From Draconibacterium mangrovi (GTDB lineage: Bacteria > Bacteroidota > Bacteroidia > Bacteroidales > Prolixibacteraceae), in contig NZ_JAAAGB010000001.1 in the NCBI RefSeq assembly GCF_010586825.1, positions 744,001 to 808,000 of the forward strand: 64,000 nucleotides of DNA. The letters are read 5' to 3'. The notes under the pieces were generated by a model that saw only the letters and a list, made by a program, of their open reading frames with translations, was not told where the DNA came from and made no database searches. The translations under genes were made by a program, and so were the position numbers. Shown one piece after another: positions 44,683 through 53,808 of the stretch; the first letter of the stretch is position 1, and each line of letters begins with the position of its first letter.

Positions 44683-45318
44683 ATGACCAAAATAAAAAAC
44701 GAAAGCCATTTTAAAGAACTTTGCGACTGGTGCACCGGCGTAGAACCAAAGCTGGAGAACGTAATCAGGGAATATGACTATCCTCCATTCTGGCACCGCA
44801 ATCCTGATTTTGCCACACTCATCCTAACCATTCTGGAACAGCAGGTTTCGCTCGCATCGGCAAAAGCAGCTTACAATAAATTAGAGGAGAAAATAAAAAA
44901 TGTTACTCCTGAAAACCTCTTGAATCTTACGGACGAGGAGTTGCGCGCCTGTTATTTTAGCCGCCAGAAAATACAATACAGCCGCATTCTTGCCAACGAA
45001 ATTGTAAGCGGCAAACTTAATCTCAATGAATTAAACGAAATGGAGGAAGCTGCCATCCGAAAAATTCTGATAAAACTAAAAGGCATCGGTAACTGGACCA
45101 TCGATATGTATGTTTTGATGTGTCTTCATTATTGTGATATTTTTCCTCCCGGAGACCTGGCAACCATTAAAGCGGTTTACGAATTGGAGCTTGTTGCACC
45201 CGAAGCCACAAAAGAGGAAATTGTTGAGTACATGAAACGTTTTTCGCCCAACCGCTCGGTGGCAACCTATATTCTGTGGCATTTCTACATTCAAAAACGT
45301 AAGCTGGTTCTGGAGTAA
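44683..45318 (+). CDS. HhH-GPD DNA glycosylase (3-methyladenine type)
   Basis: 211 residues. The helix-hairpin-helix and following region KLKGIGNWTIDMYVLM are characteristic, with the downstream catalytic Asp in FPPGDLA, as in AlkA-type glycosylases. N-terminal ILEQQVSLASAKAAYNKL matches the family segment upstream. Removes alkylated purines in base excision repair. It lacks the Cys cluster of MutY/EndoIII. Single gene. Confidence 0.9.
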   Translation: MTKIKNESHFKELCDWCTGVEPKLENVIREYDYPPFWHRNPDFATLILTILEQQVSLASAKAAYNKLEEKIKNVTPENLLNLTDEELRACYFSRQKIQYSRILANEIVSGKLNLNELNEMEEAAIRKILIKLKGIGNWTIDMYVLMCLHYCDIFPPGDLATIKAVYELELVAPEATKEEIVEYMKRFSPNRSVATYILWHFYIQKRKLVLE

Positions 45319-45367
45319 AAGTTAAAACAGAAAATCACACTGTAAAGATTTTCACTACCTTTAAACC

Positions 45368-45844
45368 ATGCTCGTTTCCAACAAAATCTCAAGAACACTT
45401 GAAGGCCCATATCGTTTTATTGGCTTTTACTTTGTGTTTGTAGCTGCGATATCCTTTTACGAGCAAGCCTGGATTATTTTAAGCATTCACGCTATTTTGG
45501 GTTGGTTTCTTCTTGGCTCTTATTCAGGTGTTGATATCGACACCGAAAAAAAACTGTTCCGAAGTTTTAATATGTGGTTTGGACTTGTAAAAACCGGGAA
45601 ATGGGAACCCGTTGGCAAATACATTGGCCTTACATTGGTATCGATGAACAAGGTATACAGTTTGTACAGCCGATCGAACCGCAATATAACTTCCGGCAAG
45701 AAAGAGTTCAGAGTATATTTTGTGAATAAAAAGAAACGACCCTCCATTGCTGTAAAAAAATGTAAAACAAACGATGACGCGCAACGAGGGATGGACGAAC
45801 TGGCCATTTGGCTGCATTTGCCGGTGTACAGTACAAAGCATTAA
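45368..45844 (+). CDS. Small membrane protein, unknown
   Basis: 158 residues with two adjacent membrane helices (about 17-33 and 36-52) followed by a soluble C-terminal domain (about 60-158) rich in beta strands and basic residues (EFRVYFVNKKKRPSIAVKK), possibly PH-like. 49 bp after the glycosylase gene, so perhaps on the same transcript. A TACCTTTA near 45356, close to a -7 box, could also drive it. No family recognised. Confidence 0.6.
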   Translation: MLVSNKISRTLEGPYRFIGFYFVFVAAISFYEQAWIILSIHAILGWFLLGSYSGVDIDTEKKLFRSFNMWFGLVKTGKWEPVGKYIGLTLVSMNKVYSLYSRSNRNITSGKKEFRVYFVNKKKRPSIAVKKCKTNDDAQRGMDELAIWLHLPVYSTKH

Positions 45845-45943
45845 ACTTTTATTTGAAGTGCAACGTTAATTCTCAATAACAGCGATATATTATTTCCCCC
45901 GATTTTCCGTTATTTATTCAAACAAACTCAGAACAAAAGAAAC

Positions 45944-48556
45944 ATGAAGACTCTTCTCAGTATAATTCTCCTGGTATTTATTGTTTCAACCTCCTTTGGT
46001 CAAAGCAAAAAACGCAGTAAGGTAAAACGCAAATACCGAAATGTTGAAGCCGTTTCGCGTGAACAGCCAACTGTTTATGTACGTGGTTCGGTGTACGACA
46101 GCGATTACAATCTTTTACCCGGTGCCACGGTTACGATCGACGGGACTTATAAAGGAGTGAACACGAACGAAGACGGTGAATATTTTATCACGAACCTGGA
46201 ACCTGGGAGGGCACGTATCCGCGTTTCGTTTATCGGTTATGAAACCCATACTGCTGATATTATTCTACGGGAAGGACGGAATGAAAAGAATGTAATGCTA
46301 CCTACAGCCGACATCCATCTGGAACCGATACTGGTAAGCGCACAAAAACGAGAGCAACAATTGCTTGATGTTCCAACAGCCATTTCATCGGTAAGCAACC
46401 AACTGATGAATGAGGCCAACATCACCGAGCTAAGCACACTGGGTGAATTTGTTCCGGGATTATACGTACGCGAGCAGGGCGCCAACCGCCCCACTTTTGC
46501 CATTCGCGGACTAAGCAGCGATGAAGTGAGTCCCAGCGCCCAACCACGTGTTTCGGTATTTTTTAATAATGTGCCTATAAACCGGGCCAATTCAGCTTCG
46601 CTCGAGCTGTACGATATGGACCGCGTGGAAGTATTGAAAGGACCGCAAAACACGCTTTTCGGACGTGGTGCACAGGCCGGAGCAGTTCACTACGTTAGCA
46701 AAATGCCGGAGAATAAATATTACGGAAGCATTACCGCAGGATTGGGAGATTACGGTCAACAGGAATACCGCGGAATGATTAATGTTCCGATCATCGAGAA
46801 CAAGTTGATGATGCGGGCAGCGGGTATTTACAACTCGCGCGATGGTTATGTGGAGAACACTTTTGGCAGCGACCTGATGGGTAAAGAAACCATTGCCGGA
46901 CGTTTTTCTTTGCGCTTCAAGCCACAATGGAACCACCGTTTTGATGTGGTGGTTAATTACCAGAAAGACGATACTCCGGGAATAGCATTTATGCCCGCTG
47001 GTCTGCCAAATACAAATGGCGATATTGGCATTTTTAGTGGCGTAGCATCGCACGAGCAGGGCAAAAACCTGGGTACCGGAAAAGAGATTTTTGATGCAAC
47101 ACTGAACTACCGCCTTTACATGAGCGAACATACCTACTGGACAAGTATCACTTCGTATCGAAAAACAGATGCCACATCACGGTGGGATGGCGACGGTACG
47201 GCCTCGGCGGCCATCGATATGGCTGAGTATGCCGGATCATCACAGTTTTACCAGGAAATTCGTGGAAACTTCTCGCAGAACAGCCGTTTGAACGGTTCGC
47301 TGGGAGGAAGCTTTTGGAGGGAAAAAGCCGACCAGACTTACTGGTTCTCGCCCAATGAGCAGCATTTAGCCAATCTAATGCTGGCCAGTCCTCCAATGCC
47401 ATTAGTGGATGCCAATGGTCAGCCAATTTCAATTCAGGCAATACCCAATTATGATCCTGATCTGGACACAACGATTTACATCCCTCTTCCAACAAATCAT
47501 CAGGAAGAAATGTACAGCCAGGCCACCAACATGGCCGTGGAAGGTTTTATGGATATCAACTACCAGGTTTCGCGGAAGATTTTTGTTTCGGCAGGAGCAC
47601 GGATGGTTTACGACCGTTATAAACTGAACAGTGAATCTTCTTTTGTAAGCGGCTCGCCTTCAACACTGGGAATGTATACGGGTAATGCTCCCAACGTTTT
47701 CTTTTTGCCCTATGATTCAAAAGAGATCAAAAAAAATACAATTTCGTATACCTGGCGCGGAGGGTTAAAATACCGCTTTAACGAATACGGAAATATTTAT
47801 GCCAACTACTCGCGCGGACGCCGGCCTGCCGTATTGCAGTTTACCTCAACAGGAGAAGAGGAAGTTCTGGAGCCGGAAATCCTCGACAATTATGAACTGG
47901 GCTTTAAAGCCGCATTCTACGACCGTGTGTTTGTTGACGTGGCAGGTTTCTACTCGCTTTACAAAGATTTCCAAACCCGTGCGTGGGTAGCAGACAGCCA
48001 AACCGGGGAATACAACCTTCTGTTTAAAGACGGCGGACAGGCGACATCGTATGGTGCCGAGGCTAATTTACGAGTAGCTATTATAGAACAACTTGACCTG
48101 TTTGCCAATTACGCGTGGTTAAAAACCGAATTCGACTCCACTGATGTAGATGGAGCTGCACAACTTTATGCCGGCAATGTTTTTAGTCTGGCACCGGAAC
48201 ACAGCTTTGCCGTAGGGTTGAATGCACGTGTTAACATTACACCCAACATTAAGCTGTTTGTAACACCAACGTATTCGTATAAATCGCACATGTATTTTGA
48301 GGATGCCAACACTCCCGGACTGGAACAGGATGCTTATGGTTTGCTAAATATTAACGGCGGGCTTGAACTGGCCGATCCGAAAATCCGATTAACGGTTTGG
48401 GCGAACAACGTACTCGACGAACAGTTTATCACCAGCGCCGGAAATACCGGAAGCCTGTTTGGTGTACCTACTTTTGTGCCGAGCTCTCCACAAATGATCG
48501 GTACTAAACTGACCTGGAATTTTACCAAAGAGGACCGGCGTAGAAGGAGAAGGTAA
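45944..48556 (+). CDS. TonB-dependent receptor with CarboxypepD_reg-like domain
   Basis: 870 residues. Signal peptide (LLVFIVSTSFGQ), a short basic stretch, CarboxypepD_reg-like domain (about 45-125: GSVYDSDYNLLPGATVTID), plug (LLDVPTAISSVSNQLMNEA; VEVLKGPQNTLFGRGAQAGA) and the barrel (IYANYSRGRRPAVLQF), closer to ferric-siderophore or small-molecule receptors than to SusC. It ends with EDRRRRRR instead of the usual aromatic residue, an unusual basic C-terminus. Substrate unknown. The DEAD-box gene follows by 78 bp. Confidence 0.92.
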   Translation: MKTLLSIILLVFIVSTSFGQSKKRSKVKRKYRNVEAVSREQPTVYVRGSVYDSDYNLLPGATVTIDGTYKGVNTNEDGEYFITNLEPGRARIRVSFIGYETHTADIILREGRNEKNVMLPTADIHLEPILVSAQKREQQLLDVPTAISSVSNQLMNEANITELSTLGEFVPGLYVREQGANRPTFAIRGLSSDEVSPSAQPRVSVFFNNVPINRANSASLELYDMDRVEVLKGPQNTLFGRGAQAGAVHYVSKMPENKYYGSITAGLGDYGQQEYRGMINVPIIENKLMMRAAGIYNSRDGYVENTFGSDLMGKETIAGRFSLRFKPQWNHRFDVVVNYQKDDTPGIAFMPAGLPNTNGDIGIFSGVASHEQGKNLGTGKEIFDATLNYRLYMSEHTYWTSITSYRKTDATSRWDGDGTASAAIDMAEYAGSSQFYQEIRGNFSQNSRLNGSLGGSFWREKADQTYWFSPNEQHLANLMLASPPMPLVDANGQPISIQAIPNYDPDLDTTIYIPLPTNHQEEMYSQATNMAVEGFMDINYQVSRKIFVSAGARMVYDRYKLNSESSFVSGSPSTLGMYTGNAPNVFFLPYDSKEIKKNTISYTWRGGLKYRFNEYGNIYANYSRGRRPAVLQFTSTGEEEVLEPEILDNYELGFKAAFYDRVFVDVAGFYSLYKDFQTRAWVADSQTGEYNLLFKDGGQATSYGAEANLRVAIIEQLDLFANYAWLKTEFDSTDVDGAAQLYAGNVFSLAPEHSFAVGLNARVNITPNIKLFVTPTYSYKSHMYFEDANTPGLEQDAYGLLNINGGLELADPKIRLTVWANNVLDEQFITSAGNTGSLFGVPTFVPSSPQMIGTKLTWNFTKEDRRRRRR

Positions 48557-48634
48557 TCGCGTTGGTACCGTTAAATTATAATCCGTTAAGTTTCGATTCG
48601 ATCAAACTGAACGAATTAAACTTACCTTTGCGCC

Positions 48635-49945
48635 ATGTCAGGAAAAAAGAAGAACCAGAAAAATATTCTCAGCAAGCTAAATATTGAGAAGCTTAATCCG
48701 ATGCAGGAGGAAGCAAAACTTGCCATTCATAAAGCCGATAACACCATTTTACTTTCGCCAACCGGAACAGGAAAAACGCTGGCCTTTATGTTACCCATTG
48801 TTGCCGAACTCGATCCGGATTGCGAATTTGTTCAGGTGCTCATTTTGGTTCCTTCGCGCGAACTGGCGATACAAATTGAGCAGGTTACCCGCGACATGGG
48901 TACCGGTTACAAATGCAATGCTTTTTACGGTGGACGAAATTTTAGTAAAGACCGCATTGATTTAAACCGCCCACCGGCCATCTTAATTGGCACGCCGGGA
49001 AGAATTGCCGACCACATGCGCCGTGAAACGTTTTACACGCACAAAATAAAAACGCTGGTTCTTGATGAGTTTGATAAATCGCTGGAAATTGGTTTTGAAA
49101 AAGACATGCAAGACATTGTTTCTTTTCTTCCAGAAGTAGAGAAAAAGGTGCTTACATCGGCGACTCATCGTGTGCGCATCCCCGATTTTCTGGCTTTTAA
49201 AAACCCGCTAAACGTTAATTTCCTGAAGGATGAGATTCCTGAGCTGGAGATTAAAACCATTGTTTCGCCCGAGAAAGATAAACTGGAAACATTGGTGAAA
49301 GCGTTGCGCCATTTAGGAAACCAACCCGGCATTATCTTTTGCAATTTTAAAGAATCGATTGACCGGGTTAGTACATATCTTACTGAAAACGGGATTAGCC
49401 ACGGTACTTTTTACGGAGGAATGGAACAAACCGACCGCGAGCGGGTACTGATTAAATTCAGAAACGGGACATATCGTTTAATTGTTGCAACCGATCTGGC
49501 AGCACGCGGGCTAGATATTCCGGAGTTAAAATTTATTCTGCATTACCATCTTCCCTTACGTTTTCAGGAATTTACACACCGCAACGGGCGAACAGCACGA
49601 ATGCACAGTGAAGGAACTGCTTATATTCTAAAATGGGAAGGTGAGGATTATCCTGAATTTATTCAACCTACCGAAATTGAAGAACTTACAGAGGCAGCTC
49701 TCCCCTCCACATCAGGATGGGATACACTTTTTGTTTCGGGTGGACGAAAAGATAAAATTTCGAAAGGCGATATTGCCGGATTATTTTTTAAACAGGGCAA
49801 ACTCGGCAAAGAAGAATTAGGCGTGATAGAATTAAAACACGACTGTGCTTTTGTAGCCGTTCGGTCGGATAAAGTTGAGGCAGTAATTGCAGAAGTCAGT
49901 AACACTAAATTGAAAAATAAAAAAGTACGCATTTCGCTTATTTAA
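48635..49945 (+). CDS. DEAD-box RNA helicase with DbpA-like RNA-binding domain
   Basis: 436 residues. Helicase motifs: SPTGTGKT (I), PSRELA (Ia), GTPGRI (Ib), LDEFDK (II, DEFD instead of DEAD), TSATH (III), then ATDLAARGLDIP (V) and HRNGRTAR (VI). The C-terminal 75 residues (DTLFVSGGRKDKISKGDI, then FVAVRSDKV) form a DbpA-type RRM, used by relatives for 23S rRNA binding, so it probably assists ribosome assembly. TACCTTTG at 48623-48630 is a perfect -7 box directly before the ATG, implying a very short or absent leader. N-terminal Q motif IEKLNPMQEEA. Confidence 0.92.
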   Translation: MSGKKKNQKNILSKLNIEKLNPMQEEAKLAIHKADNTILLSPTGTGKTLAFMLPIVAELDPDCEFVQVLILVPSRELAIQIEQVTRDMGTGYKCNAFYGGRNFSKDRIDLNRPPAILIGTPGRIADHMRRETFYTHKIKTLVLDEFDKSLEIGFEKDMQDIVSFLPEVEKKVLTSATHRVRIPDFLAFKNPLNVNFLKDEIPELEIKTIVSPEKDKLETLVKALRHLGNQPGIIFCNFKESIDRVSTYLTENGISHGTFYGGMEQTDRERVLIKFRNGTYRLIVATDLAARGLDIPELKFILHYHLPLRFQEFTHRNGRTARMHSEGTAYILKWEGEDYPEFIQPTEIEELTEAALPSTSGWDTLFVSGGRKDKISKGDIAGLFFKQGKLGKEELGVIELKHDCAFVAVRSDKVEAVIAEVSNTKLKNKKVRISLI

Positions 49946-50181
49946 TAATACGCTCTAAACTCATCTTCTTTGCTATTTTATTTTCCTTGAGTTAATATTT
50001 GTACTCAGGTAAGTTCAATAACTTATTCGCCTGGTTTTAGAATCCTAAACCGTAAAAAACTTCCGGAATACTAAGCGATTTCAACAGATAAAATCCCGTA
50101 ACCTTTTTCATAATATTTATGTAAAAAAAGATATGATTGCATGCAGAACAGCGGCAAGAGTAACAATACAAACAAGGTATT

Positions 50182-51006
50182 ATGAAAACAAAACAACGAC
50201 ATATCAGGCTATTAATGATTGCAGCTGGTATGTTGATCTTTTCCATACTTTTTTTACTCATCGTTACGCCCGGAGCTTATTCCAAAACACTACCTGGCTC
50301 AGCCAATACCGGAGCTTTAACCGGTATATCGCTGGCAATTGGTCTTCGCCTGGCACTATTGGTTGGCTACCTGCTAATTATTAAAAGGAGTATACATAAC
50401 GACAACATACGGATAGGAAACTACATCTTAATCGGGGTACTTCTTCTTATTTTGGGATTAATCGATACCGACAGTGCTTTTGCATTCCTTGACAATAGGA
50501 ATGTCCTTTACATTTCCATTTTGATGTTTACAAGTATCTTTTGCGATCTGACAGCCGCGATACTTACTTTTATTGCAGCTTCCATAAAACCCGCAAATAA
50601 ACCAATCCAAACTGCGGCTGATAAGAAGCTACTAAACGGCTTAGTAATTGGAATAGGTGTAATGGTGATGATTTTCTTCGCGTTTCCCTGGGGGATAATT
50701 ATTTCGCTGGCATTCTGGATTTATTTGGGCATAACCCTTCGGAAAAAGCACTCCTTTTTCTCACCCGAAATGGAAGCAACATTAGTAGTGAAACTCCAAA
50801 AAAGGTTAAAAGGACTGTTGACTATAGCTGTGATCTCGCTTCCTGTTGCGATTGCCGGTGTAATTATTCACAATGTACATTCGGGCAAAACCGGAAGTGA
50901 AGAATCACTTTTTTTCTACATTGGTGTTATTGCCGAATACTTTTTTGTTCTGGCATCTGCAGGTGGTATAATCACCTTTCTTAAAGGCCGGCAAAACCCA
51001 AATTAA
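50182..51006 (+). CDS. Multi-pass membrane protein of unknown function
   Basis: 274 residues with about seven membrane helices (for example LMIAAGMLIFSILFLLIV, IGNYILIGVLLLILGLI, FFAFPWGIIISLAFWIYLG, GVIAEYFFVLASAGGIITFL) and short polar loops. A cytoplasmic stretch of about 25 residues lies between helices 4 and 5. No motif lets me name a family. The 236-bp upstream gap is AT-rich with nothing recognisable. Confidence 0.65.
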   Translation: MKTKQRHIRLLMIAAGMLIFSILFLLIVTPGAYSKTLPGSANTGALTGISLAIGLRLALLVGYLLIIKRSIHNDNIRIGNYILIGVLLLILGLIDTDSAFAFLDNRNVLYISILMFTSIFCDLTAAILTFIAASIKPANKPIQTAADKKLLNGLVIGIGVMVMIFFAFPWGIIISLAFWIYLGITLRKKHSFFSPEMEATLVVKLQKRLKGLLTIAVISLPVAIAGVIIHNVHSGKTGSEESLFFYIGVIAEYFFVLASAGGIITFLKGRQNPN

Positions 51007-51058
51007 AGAAAATCCGGGCTTAAAATATGAGTGAATTATTAACCGGAGTAGGAAAAAA

Positions 51059-51529
51059 TCATTCCCCGTGAGATTCTCGAATTATTTCATTTATCAGCTT
51101 AACTGAATCGCGGATACAACCTTCGCAGACTTCCTTTTTCAGGTTATTGGTTTTGAAATAATTCTGGCCTTCTGCGGTGTTTAAGTCGCAATTGATTAAT
51201 GCCTTGCAAACCGTTGTTCCTTTCTGCTGCGTAAACCGATTATGAAACGATTGAACCATACCATAGGTCTTTTCCACTTTTTCCGGGTTATCTTTCGAAT
51301 TGGCGTTAACCAAACCAAAAATCATATAGGCGGCCGATACTGCCCCACAAGTTTCCTGCAAGCGGCCCATGCCGCCACCAAATCCACACGATAAATTAAT
51401 GGCGGCTTCTCTATCTACTTGCAAAACATCGGAATAAGAAATCAGAACAGATTGTGCACAATTATAATCCTGCCAGAAAAGCCCGACCGCTTTATTGCTA
51501 AGCTCGTTGTAGTCTAATGGTTTGTTCAT
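51059..51529 (-). CDS. C_GCAxxG_C_C family redox-type protein
   Basis: 156 residues. The defining cysteine pattern is visible: NCAQSVL near residue 24, CGFGGGMGRLQETCGAVSA, later VCKALINCDL and a C-terminal EVCEGCIRD. Family members are small, soluble proteins suspected to take part in redox or metal handling, but the activity is unknown. It is 23 bp downstream of the carbon-nitrogen hydrolase gene, on the same strand, so probably co-transcribed. Confidence 0.88.
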   Translation of the reverse strand: MNKPLDYNELSNKAVGLFWQDYNCAQSVLISYSDVLQVDREAAINLSCGFGGGMGRLQETCGAVSAAYMIFGLVNANSKDNPEKVEKTYGMVQSFHNRFTQQKGTTVCKALINCDLNTAEGQNYFKTNNLKKEVCEGCIRDSVKLINEIIRESHGE

Positions 51530-51552
51530 AGTTTCGATTTTTAGTTGGCCTG

Positions 51553-52290
51553 TTATGCCTCGCCGTCAATGACAGTTTTAATTTCTTTTGTTTCTGTATC
51601 GAATAATAGCAAGCCTTCAGTTTTTTCGTCAAGTTGCCCCATCAGCTCCCCTTTTTCATTCCATACCGATGATCTTCCGGCGCATTCGTAACCTCCTGAA
51701 CGCCCCACATAATTGGACATAAGTGTTACCATATTTTTGCTTTTTGCCATACCTGAAAGTTTTTTAATCTCTGCCTCAATTCCTGCAACCGAACTTAAAA
51801 CGCTTGCAATATAAATTGTTGCATTATTCTGGCTGGCATACTCCCAGTGTGCATCATTTGAGGCTTCGTAGCAAATGGCGGGCGACACTACTTCTGTTTT
51901 TAAATTAAGCACCATTGGATTTTTGGCTGCGGTAAAAAACGGTGCCTCCGGAGGGTACAAATATTGTTTCGAATAGCTTATTCGATCGGTATGAGGCTGA
52001 AAAATAATCATGCTGATAAATACATTGTCCAATTTTCGTGTTGGTAATCCAACTCCTATTGTAATGCAGCTCTGATCACTTAATCGTCGCATTTCATCCA
52101 GTCTTTTGTCATCCGGGTTGGTGGCCAACTCCCCGGCCAGCTCTCTTTCGTAGCCGGTTAACGATAATTCAGGAAATACCACCATGTCGGCTTCAATTCG
52201 AATGGCCTGTTTTATCCACTTTAGATGGGTTTCAACATTTTTTTCAATGTTCCCTTTTACGGCTTCAATTTGTGCAACAGCTACTCTCAT
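51553..52290 (-). CDS. Carbon-nitrogen hydrolase (nitrilase superfamily)
   Basis: 245 residues, cytoplasmic. The catalytic triad is readable: Glu in FPELSLTGY, Lys in YSKQYLYPPE and Cys in SPAICYEAS. Members hydrolyse amides or nitriles such as omega-amides; the substrate here is not defined. Followed by the C_GCAxxG_C_C gene in the same operon. Confidence 0.9.
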   Translation of the reverse strand: MRVAVAQIEAVKGNIEKNVETHLKWIKQAIRIEADMVVFPELSLTGYERELAGELATNPDDKRLDEMRRLSDQSCITIGVGLPTRKLDNVFISMIIFQPHTDRISYSKQYLYPPEAPFFTAAKNPMVLNLKTEVVSPAICYEASNDAHWEYASQNNATIYIASVLSSVAGIEAEIKKLSGMAKSKNMVTLMSNYVGRSGGYECAGRSSVWNEKGELMGQLDEKTEGLLLFDTETKEIKTVIDGEA

Positions 52291-52677
52291 TGTGTTTTTT
52301 TGATCGTTTATGTTCGGTTATACTTGTTTTGGTGCAAGGCTTTTCGTGTTTTCCGGTTTTCCGGATCGGCACTTCTATTTTGTTTTTAAGACGTAAAACA
52401 GGAAAATCAAAATTAATTAATCGCTGTAAATCTTAATCAGAAATTCGGCGAATTATTATTCTTTCAAGTAACAAATACATGCTTTTGAATGATAAAAGTT
52501 AATCACTTGTCTTTTCTAATTTAAACACTTGTGATTTTTATAAAAATCACAAGTGACTTTTTTTCGAATCACTTGTGTTTATAATTGTAGTATCAAGTGA
52601 TGGAAAGTATTGGCCAGAGAAACCAGATGCCCCTCAAGATGTTATTCCCTTTTCGAATGAAAAAAAACGGGCAACAA
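52291..52677. promoter_or_regulatory. Noncoding region with clustered CACTTGT motifs and a 30-bp palindrome
   Basis: No gene is seen between the nitrilase-type gene start and the ExbD operon terminator. At 52526-52555 a 30-bp perfect palindrome consists of CACTTGTGATTTTTA and its reverse complement. The same word CACTTGT recurs at 52504 and 52570, and ATCACTTG in reverse at 52594, making five copies in about 100 bp. It may be a cluster of regulator-binding sites. The region from 52621 to 52677 is unremarkable. Confidence 0.5.
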
Positions 52678-52703
52678 AAAAGGGAAGCTAATGCTTCCCT
52701 TTT
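52678..52703 (-). terminator. Terminator of the ExbB-ExbD operon
   Basis: A 10- to 11-bp stem (AAAGGGAAGC with GCTTCCCTTT) around TAAT, with a T-rich stretch on the minus strand, directly downstream of the second ExbD gene. Confidence 0.88.
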
Positions 52704-52723
52704 CCTGTATCTAATTCAATGAA

Positions 52724-53194
52724 TTATCTTTCAGCTTTCTTTCTTGACGAGTAGTTAATGTTCAGTGCAGCCGATTTACGCAGCTCCTGCTTTACATCAC
52801 CTACAATACTCATTCTTGTATTCTCATCAATTTTCAACGAAGTAACCATAAATGGTTGTTCAGCCTCATCTCTGGCTTCGCGTTCAGCAATAATGAAATC
52901 CTGTACTTCATCAACTGCAGCGAATTGATCGTTCAACTGAATACGTGGTGCCTTACCAAACGTTTTTTGGAACGCTGGAAGAGGTTCACCAATATAAATG
53001 TAACTTACTAAAGATTTTTTTTCCAGTTTGCTCAATTCAGTAGCTTCCGGAATACGCATTTTTACCTTTAGTGTTACCTCACGCATTGTTGTACTAACCA
53101 TAAAGAAGAACAGAAGCATGAACACAATGTCAGGCAACGAGGCCGTCGAAATAGGAGGTAATTCCTTACCATCATCTTTTCTAAACTTGCTCAT
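52724..53194 (-). CDS. exbD: ExbD-type biopolymer transport protein, second copy
   Basis: 156 residues. One N-terminal transmembrane helix with the proton-path Asp: TASLPDIVFMLLFFFMVSTT, then a periplasmic domain with SYIYIGEPLP. It is the last gene in the order exbB-X-exbD-exbD, 11 bp after the first exbD. ExbD works with ExbB and TonB to energise outer-membrane receptors, of which three are encoded in this window. Confidence 0.9.
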   Translation of the reverse strand: MSKFRKDDGKELPPISTASLPDIVFMLLFFFMVSTTMREVTLKVKMRIPEATELSKLEKKSLVSYIYIGEPLPAFQKTFGKAPRIQLNDQFAAVDEVQDFIIAEREARDEAEQPFMVTSLKIDENTRMSIVGDVKQELRKSAALNINYSSRKKAER

Positions 53195-53205
53195 AATCTA
53201 TTCTT

Positions 53206-53775
53206 TTAAATTTTACCTTTTGGTTCAGCTTCAGAAATTCGCGAAGGATAGATCTTTTTGATAGCGTCCTGTTGGTCACCATCCAGATCAACATAAGCTT
53301 TTCCAAACTTTTGTTTTGCTAACTCGTCTCTTAATTCATTAATGGCAGCAACCAGTTCGTTTTGAACAGCTAAGTAAGTTCCATACTGAGTATCCAAGTC
53401 GTTACGCAATGAAATTACCCCTTTGGTTACCATTTGTTCACCGAAGTAAGGTATTTCCATAGGCTCTTTCTCAGGCAAATTTTCAGCATTATATGGGTTC
53501 GCCATAAATTCTTTTGCCCTTTCACGCAGATTCTCAATTTGTTCGTAGTCTCCTTCTACCAATAGGTCATTGTTTTTATTTACAAGAACAACGAATACGT
53601 TCCGCTCATTAATTTGCTGATCGTCATTTTGTTCTTGATCAGGTGCCCATTGTGGAAGTTTTCTACGAAGACCGCTGTCAACGTCCATCGTGGTTGTTAC
53701 CAGGAAGAAGATCAGCAACATAAATGCAATATCTGCTAAAGATGCTGCCGGTATTTCAGGTATTTTCTTAGCCAT
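53206..53775 (-). CDS. exbD: ExbD-type biopolymer transport protein, first copy
   Basis: 189 residues. N-terminal helix ASLADIAFMLLIFFLVTTT with the conserved Asp, then a periplasmic domain longer than in the second copy, with a charged region and VFVVLVNKNNDLLVEGD. Two unequal ExbD proteins in one operon are common in Bacteroidota. 33 bp after the small membrane gene. Confidence 0.9.
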   Translation of the reverse strand: MAKKIPEIPAASLADIAFMLLIFFLVTTTMDVDSGLRRKLPQWAPDQEQNDDQQINERNVFVVLVNKNNDLLVEGDYEQIENLRERAKEFMANPYNAENLPEKEPMEIPYFGEQMVTKGVISLRNDLDTQYGTYLAVQNELVAAINELRDELAKQKFGKAYVDLDGDQQDAIKKIYPSRISEAEPKGKI

Positions 53776-53808
53776 AACTTTTTCCTGTTTTAATTACCAC
53801 GATTAAAC

